From: Neocallimastix lanati (nom. inval.)
Taxonomy: Eukaryota > Neocallimastigomycota > Neocallimastigomycetes > Neocallimastigales > Neocallimastigaceae
Length of the DNA stretch: 64,000 nucleotides
NCBI GenBank assembly: GCA_016946835.1
Contig: JACVTC010000242.1
Span: forward strand, 39,267-103,266
Direction: 5' to 3'
A model generated the notes under the pieces. It saw only the letters and a program-made list of their open reading frames with translations. It made no database searches and was not told the origin of the DNA. Both the position numbers and the translations under genes were made by a program. Positions 58,323-64,000 of the stretch are shown here, piece after piece (position 1 is the first letter of the stretch; every line of letters starts with the position of its first letter).

Positions 58323-58395
58323 TGCCGTTCCCAGGATTCGAACCTGGGTCGAGTCGGCCACAACGACTTATACTAAACCACTATACGAGAACGGC
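58323..58395 (-). tRNA. tRNA-His(GTG)
   Basis: Acceptor GCCGTTC/GAACGGC, anticodon arm AGTCG-TTGTGGC-CGACT, discriminator A. The base 5' of position 1 happens to be G in the DNA (58396), the -1 base that eukaryotes normally add by enzyme. Confidence 0.93.
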
Positions 58396-58747
58396 CAAAA
58401 TCACTTTATTTATATAAGTTTGAAAAGTATAAATTCAATATAGATTAACATTAAATAATGGTAATTATTTTACTAACTTCATATTTATGTATAAAAAATT
58501 TCTTGACAATTTGATAATAATTTTAATTTAATAATTATTAGAAATCTGAATTTTGATAATAAATTTTCATTAAAATATTAAACATTATTAAAATTAATAA
58601 TAATATTAATCTTTAATTTTTTTTTAATTTCATATTATTTTTATTATTAATGAATTTAATAAATAAATAAATATATATAGAAGTACTATTAAATGAATAA
58701 AAACTGAAAACGCATAAAAATTAAAAATTTAAAAAATTAAATAAAAA

Positions 58748-58820
58748 TGCGACCTCCGTGGCTTGAACACGGGACCTTTAGATCTTCAGTCTAACGCTCT
58801 CCCAGCTGAGCTAAGGTCGC
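58748..58820 (-). tRNA. tRNA-Phe(GAA)
   Basis: Acceptor GCGACCT/AGGTCGC, anticodon arm TTAGA-CTGAAGA-TCTAA. On the same strand 11 nt downstream of tRNA-Tyr. Confidence 0.95.
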
Positions 58821-58831
58821 TAAATTTTAAA

Positions 58832-58916
58832 TCCTTCGAACCGGAGTCGAACCAGTGACATGTTGATTACTATATAATTCTACAGTCAACCGCTCTACCA
58901 ACTGAGCTATCGAAGG
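58832..58916 (-). tRNA. tRNA-Tyr(GTA) with 12-nt intron
   Basis: Acceptor CCTTCGA/TCGAAGG, anticodon stem GTTGA/TCAAC, anticodon GTA. The 12-nt intron (58868-58879) lies one base 3' of the anticodon, the normal eukaryotic place. The only intron-bearing tRNA here. Confidence 0.93.
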
Positions 58917-59720
58917 ATCTTGTAAAATTATGCCAGAGAACCAATATAAAATATACTTATTATATGTTAAACATAAAACTCTAGATTTTTAAAGAATATA
59001 TTTTAATATATATCATAAAATGGATACAATTTAATGGTTTAATAATATCATTAATAAATATTTATATTTTAATTAAAAAATTATAATTAAGTACTTTAAT
59101 TTATAAATTTATATATTATATTAAAAAAAAAAAAAAATTTTTAGAAATTTAATTAAAATATTTTTATTAAATTAATTAATAGGTTTATATATAAATATAA
59201 TATCATGAATTATAAATAGCTATAAAAATAGATAAATTTTTTATAATTGAAAATATTACTATTTTCTATATTGTATTTTATAAGTATTAATATTATTTAT
59301 GAATTTTAATTAAAATATTTATTATATAATTATATATTGATATACACATTTCTTTATATTGTAATTAAAACTTAAATACATTATTATAATTATTTTATGT
59401 CTTTGTTTTTATTATTTTTTTTTAAAATATTTATTTATATTTTTAATTTTTCGTTATTTATTATTTTTGATTATCATAACTTTTATTATTAATTTAAGAA
59501 TTTTTAAAATTTCGTCTAATACTTTAAAAATTGCTTACATATATATTTTATTATAACTAAATAAAAAATAAATAAAATATAAATTATAAATAATATATAA
59601 CATTTTTATATCTTAATTTATCATTATCATTAAATCATTTATTATTTGTATTAATAGAAATAAAAAAATAAAAATAAAAAAAAAAGAACGAAATATTGAT
59701 ACCAAAATTTAGTAAAAAAG
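58917..59720. other. AT-rich spacer
   Basis: No gene or clear tandem repeat; short A and T runs only. Confidence 0.7.
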
Positions 59721-59803
59721 TGAACAGAGTGGGATTCGAACCCACGCCTACGAATAGATCACGGCCTTAACGTGACGCCTTAGACCAACTCGGCCATCTG
59801 TCC
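59721..59803 (-). tRNA. tRNA-Leu(AAG)
   Basis: 83 nt with a long variable arm, acceptor GGACAGA/TCTGTTC, anticodon arm TCACG-TTAAGGC-CGTGA. Confidence 0.93.
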
Positions 59804-60034
59804 AAGTTAATAATTTTTAATTGAAATTTTCTTTTCTACCAATACTAAATTATCATTATATGATAATAATGTTATCAATGATATATACTATGCTAAAATT
59901 ATTAACTAAATAATATAAATAGTAAATAGTGCAATTAATCATAATCAATTTTAATTTTATTGGTAAATAATATATATGTATTTAAATTTTAATATACTTT
60001 AATCAAAATATAGAAAAAAAAAAGATCAAAAGTA

Positions 60035-60107
60035 ATTCCGCATCGGGGAATCGAACCCCGGCCGCCACGGTGAAAGCGTGGAATCCTAGCCACTGGACCA
60101 ATGCGGA
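60035..60107 (-). tRNA. tRNA-Glu(TTC)
   Basis: Acceptor TCCGCAT/ATGCGGA, anticodon arm CCACG-CTTTCAC-CGTGG. Confidence 0.95.
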
Positions 60108-61231
60108 TCTTGTTATTTTAAACTTTCATTTCTTGCTTTTTTATTATATCTTTGTAGTACAAAATTTTTCAATAGGTTAGGATTATTAATTTTATTATTA
60201 ATACTATTAAATTATTAAATTATTAATATTACTAAATTGTTACATTTTTTCTTAAATTTTATATAATTAAACTTTACATTATTTAAATTAATTGTTTAAA
60301 GTTATTTATTAATATACATTATTTAAATTAATTGTTTAAAGTTATTTATTAATATCTTTTCATTTTTTTTCTTATTTAAATTTTTATTTATCTAGTATTA
60401 TTTTATTAATATTTTTATTTTTTCTTTTTTTTTTTTATTTTTTAATTTTCTTTTTTCATTTTTGTCTTTATTTAATAAATAATATTTTTCAAGTTAATTG
60501 TAATACTTAAAAGTGAATTTGTTCGATTCAATATAATCTTAGCAAAACTTCTAAATATTATTTATAATATTAATAAACTAATATATATGCATTTCAATGT
60601 ACTTAATTTAATATTTATTATTAATAATAAATAATTATTTTTAATTTTATTTCATTCTTAAATTAGTTTTGAAAATAACAAATATATATATATATATATT
60701 ACTATTATTTTATAATGAAAAAAAAAAGAAAAAAAAAAAGTTAAAAAGTTAAATTAATATTAAAATATTATAAATTGTGAAAATTTTATATTTTATTTAT
60801 TTATTTTATACTTTTAAGTTTAGTTATTAAATTTTAATTTACCTTATTTTTAATTTAGTTTTAGTTTTTCTGTTTGATTGTTCCATTATCTTCAAAAGTT
60901 TTTATAAGCTATTTTAATATTAAATATTATATATAAATTAAAATAAAATTAACAGTTATTTATTTATTAAAATTATTTCCAATAAGTTTATTTAATTTCT
61001 TAAAATACTAAATTTTAATTTTTAATTATTTTTAAACATTTATATTATATATTAATAAATATATTATTATTTAATTTAATAAATATATAATATATATTTA
61101 ATTAATATATCTATTCAATTAATATATCTATTTAATTGAAGTGATATTGATAATTTTATAAATAATTTATAAATATTTTATATTGTAAATTATTATACAA
61201 TATAGAAAATTTTGAAAAATTTTGTCAGATT
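60108..61231. other. AT-rich spacer
   Basis: A direct repeat of about 40 bp (acattatttaaattaattgt..., 60276 and 60313) and short TA tracts. No gene. Confidence 0.7.
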
Positions 61232-61305
61232 GATTTCGTGGTGTAGTCGGTTATCACGTCTGTCTAACACACAGACGGTCCCCGGTTCGAATCCGGGCGA
61301 AATCA
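61232..61305 (+). tRNA. tRNA-Val(AAC), copy 1
   Basis: Acceptor GATTTCG/CGAAATC, anticodon arm TCTGT-CTAACAC-ACAGA. Identical to 62919-62992. Six nt before tRNA-Ser. Confidence 0.95.
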
Positions 61306-61311
61306 TTATTT

Positions 61312-61393
61312 GACAGCATGTCCGAGTGGTTAAGGAGTGTGACTAGAAATCACATAGGCTCTGCCTGCGCAGGTTCAAGTCCTGCTGCTGTCG
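61312..61393 (+). tRNA. tRNA-Ser(AGA)
   Basis: 82 nt with long variable arm, acceptor GACAGCA/TGCTGTC, anticodon arm TGTGA-CTAGAAA-TCACA; T run after it. Confidence 0.94.
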
Positions 61394-61702
61394 TTTTTGC
61401 TTTATTTTTATTATAAAAATGCAATTATACATTAAATTTTATATATTAAAAAACTCAAAAAAAAAAAAAAAAAAGTTAATATTAAAATGCAATATGAAAT
61501 TTTTAGAAATTGTTATTTTTTTTTTTTTTTTTTTTTAATTTTTTTATTTTTTATTTTATTTTTATTTTTTTTTTTTTGTTTTGTTTTTATTTATTTATTT
61601 ATTTTTTTTTATTTTCATTTATTTATTTGCATTTTTATTTTCTTTTTTATTTTTATTTTATTAAAAACAAAAACTAAAAACAAAAATTAAAATATAAAAA
61701 AG
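61394..61702. other. Poly(T)-rich low-complexity spacer
   Basis: 61515-61670 is nearly all T with rare G/C/A. The long Phe-rich frame here is a composition artefact. Confidence 0.8.
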
Positions 61703-61775
61703 CGCCCAACGTGGGGGTCGAACCCACAACCTTGAGATTAAGAGTCTCACGCTCTACCGATTGAGCTAGCCGGGC
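61703..61775 (-). tRNA. tRNA-Lys(CTT), copy 2
   Basis: Identical to 56110-56182, opposite strand, again downstream of tRNA-Ile (8 nt spacer). Confidence 0.96.
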
Positions 61776-61783
61776 AAATGAAA

Positions 61784-61857
61784 TGCTCTGTGCAGGGGTC
61801 GAACCTGCGACCTTGGCGTTATTAGCACCACGCTCTAACCGACTGAGCTAACAGAGC
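61784..61857 (-). tRNA. tRNA-Ile(AAT), copy 2
   Basis: Identical to 56020-56093; with 61703-61775 it is an inverted copy of the Ile-Lys pair. Confidence 0.95.
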
Positions 61858-61914
61858 TATTTTATCTTTATTTTGAAAAATATTTTTGAAATAGGGTATA
61901 TTATTTAATATATT

Positions 61915-62031
61915 ATATAATATATTATTTATTATTATTTATTATTATTTATTATTATTTATTATTATTTATTATTATTTATTATTATTTATTATTATTT
62001 ATTATTATTTATTATTATTTATTATTATTTA

Positions 62032-62079
<48 letters not shown>

Positions 62080-62426
62080 TATTATTATTTATTATTATTT
62101 ATTATTAATACTTAAATTTATAAATTAGAAATATAATATAATACGCATATATTATTGTATTATGTAGTTTATACTATCAAAAAAATATTTAAATAAAATT
62201 ATAAGTAATTTAAATATTTGTAATATTATATTATTCTAATAAATTTAGAAATATTTAATTTTTATTTTATTTTTAGCAAAAAAAAATATATTTTAAGTAA
62301 TAATATTAAAAAAAATTTTTTTATAATATTTTGTAAGTATTAAAACGAATATTTTATTTTAATAAAAAAAAATCAAAAGTAAAGATACTAAAAAAAAATA
62401 CTATAAAAGAATTCATTATATATTAA

Positions 62427-62495
<69 letters not shown>

Positions 62496-62505
62496 AATAA
62501 ATAAA
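61915..62505. repeat. (TTATTATTTA)n and (AAT)n microsatellites
   Basis: 61925-62105 is a long TTATTATTTA/TTA array; 62430-62505 is AAT then AATA. No gene in 61858-62840. Confidence 0.9.
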
Positions 62506-62840
62506 TATTATTATTAAATTTTATTAATCTATATCAAAGCAGTTGATAAATAATTATTAATTAATTAATAATTAATACGAAATATTAGAATTAAAATCTA
62601 AACTAGTCAAAGACTATGATTTTATAAATTATATTGTAATATTATTATTTAATATTAAATATTGTGATTAATAATTTCATACTAAATTTAAATATAATTT
62701 TAGATTATATCAATATTCTAAAATATTATATATTAATGATTGAAATATTTTACTATGGGTAAAATACTTTAATTACTATTGTCTGAAAGCCTAAAAGGAT
62801 CTAAGGAAAATAAAACAGGAATATTAAAATTCTTAAATGC

Positions 62841-62914
62841 GGGCTGTTAGTTCAGTTGGATAGAACGCTTGACTACGGATCAAGAGGTCGCAGGTTCAAG
62901 TCCTGCATAGCTCG
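62841..62914 (+). tRNA. tRNA-Arg(ACG)
   Basis: Acceptor GGGCTGT/ATAGCTC with G-U pairs, anticodon arm CTTGA-CTACGGA-TCAAG. Only TTTT separates it from tRNA-Val. Confidence 0.93.
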
Positions 62915-62918
62915 TTTT

Positions 62919-62992
62919 GATTTCGTGGTGTAGTCGGTTATCACGTCTGTCTAACACACAGACGGTCCCCGGTTCGAATCCGGGCGAAATCA
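62919..62992 (+). tRNA. tRNA-Val(AAC), copy 2
   Basis: Identical to 61232-61305; followed by a run of eight T. Confidence 0.95.
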
Positions 62993-63180
62993 TTTTTTTT
63001 ACATCATTTTCTAGATATAAATTAAAAATGCTAAAAAAAAGAAAAAATTTAATATTTTTAATTTAATTATTATAGCAAATATTAATTTTTTGTTTCTCAA
63101 AATATTTTCGTTTCGTAAAAATAAAAGAACTAAAATGTACAATACATATAAATATATTTAGCTTTAGCAATAAAAAGAAC

Positions 63181-63263
63181 TGCCAAGAGTGAGGTTCGAA
63201 CTCACGCCTCTTTCGAGACCGCATCTTAAGTGCGGCGCCTTAGACCGACTCGGCCATCTTGGC
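63181..63263 (-). tRNA. tRNA-Leu(TAA)
   Basis: 83 nt with long variable arm, acceptor GCCAAGA/TCTTGGC, anticodon arm CCGCA-CTTAAGA-TGCGG. 63264-63960 beyond it is AT-rich with an (AAT)n tract near 63531. Confidence 0.94.
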
Positions 63264-63529
63264 TAAATATAAGTTTATTTTCTTTTTAATTTGTTTTTAA
63301 GATCAGTTTCTTTTCATTTAATTATTTTTTTAATTTAAAAAATTAATCTATAGCATATTATAATTTTATGGTACTATTAATGGAAAAATAAATTGATATA
63401 TGTCTAAACGAACAAATAATAATAAAATTAATTATTAATGTTATAATAAATATAATTATATTAAGTATATGGATAAATTATATTTAATGATATAGTATAA
63501 TATTATTAATAAAGATTATAAGTGAACTT

Positions 63530-63562
<33 letters not shown>

Positions 63563-63960
63563 TATATGTATTTATTTATTTATGCTTTTTCAGTTTTAAA
63601 TTTTATAATTAATCTTATAATCTTATAATCTTATAATTTGAAATACCCATAAAATAAATTAATTATAATAAAATGTAATAATAAAAAATATTTATATTTA
63701 TAAGAATGCCAATGATTTTCTAAAGCATAAATAAAAAATATTTATTTTTAAATAATTATTATTATATAATTTTAATAAAAGATCAAATATAATAGCATTA
63801 CTAAGTATGAATAATGAATAAAATAGTAAATAAATAAAATATATAATAAAATAAAAATCTGTAACTAAAAATAATGTTGAAATAATTATGTTATTGATAT
63901 ATATTATATGTACTTAGGATAAGTCTTTCTTTTCAACAGAATTCGGAAAAAACAACTAAG

Positions 63961-64000
63961 GCATTGATGGTTTAGTGGTATAATTACCGCCTGCCACGCG
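63961..64000 (+). tRNA. tRNA-Gly(GCC), cut by window end
   Basis: GCATTGATGGTTTAGTGGTA (box A) and the anticodon arm CCGC-CTGCCAC-GCG with anticodon GCC; the T-arm and 3' acceptor lie outside. Confidence 0.88.

Noticed and set aside
61487-61690. 67-codon Phe-rich frame
   Set aside because: Encoded by a poly(T) tract; pure composition.
54477-64000. Organellar origin for the tRNA cluster
   Set aside because: A34 anticodons, an intron in tRNA-Tyr and two leucine tRNAs with long variable arms fit a nuclear set.

Overview
The window is extremely AT-rich nuclear DNA (intergenic parts almost pure A/T) from a fungus, most likely an anaerobic gut fungus (Neocallimastigomycota). The basis is inference: simple-repeat-rich, very low-GC intergenic DNA, Asn-rich coding stretches, chromodomain Ty3/gypsy and Ty1/copia retrotransposons, and tRNA genes of nuclear eukaryotic type (A34 anticodons for Ile, Ala, Val, Ser, Arg and Leu; an intron in tRNA-Tyr). 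No intact host protein gene is recognisable. The only proteins are retrotransposon Gag/Pol, plus three short decayed relics of unknown identity.

Positions 1-54,250 are a stack of LTR retrotransposons nested in one another. In order: a 5'-truncated chromodomain Ty3 element (A2, 1-5486); a relic of a third Ty3 family (5487-6194); a run of solo LTRs (6195-10650); a dead Ty3-B2 element (10651-25069), split by a solo LTR (12432-13622), by a tRNA-headed LTR that carries its own insertion (13663-15364), and by a full-length chromodomain element A1 (16211-23281, TSD aatgg); more LTRs (25073-27732); an apparently intact Ty3-B element (29348-35305, TSD aacga, single 1346-codon gag-pol); a Ty1/copia element (36370-43624, TSD atata) that sits in an inverted B-type LTR and is itself hit by a 610-bp solo LTR (42348-42957, TSD atggt); then further LTRs and relics to about 54.25 kb.

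Positions 54,477-64,000 hold 21 tRNA genes (the last cut by the window edge) for 16 amino acids, on both strands, several only 2-16 nt apart, separated by microsatellite DNA and with no retroelement recognised among them.

Main unusual signals: (1) LTR families beginning TGTAACGA carry a degenerate tRNA-like module (box A and box B) just inside their 5' end, and other LTR elements have repeatedly inserted about 6-20 bp upstream of that box A, where a Pol III start site would lie, so the modules look like landing pads; (2) both Ty3 families have an 11-nt primer-binding site directly after the 5' LTR that is complementary to a sequence 36-37 nt downstream of the LTR TATA box, as in Tf1-type self-priming; (3) the copia element's primer-binding site is complementary to the anticodon arm of tRNA-Lys(CUU), which is encoded twice in this window, pointing to half-tRNA priming; (4) B-type LTRs share a hairpin whose stem differs between copies but always pairs, with a loop complementary to a downstream segment (possible pseudoknot).
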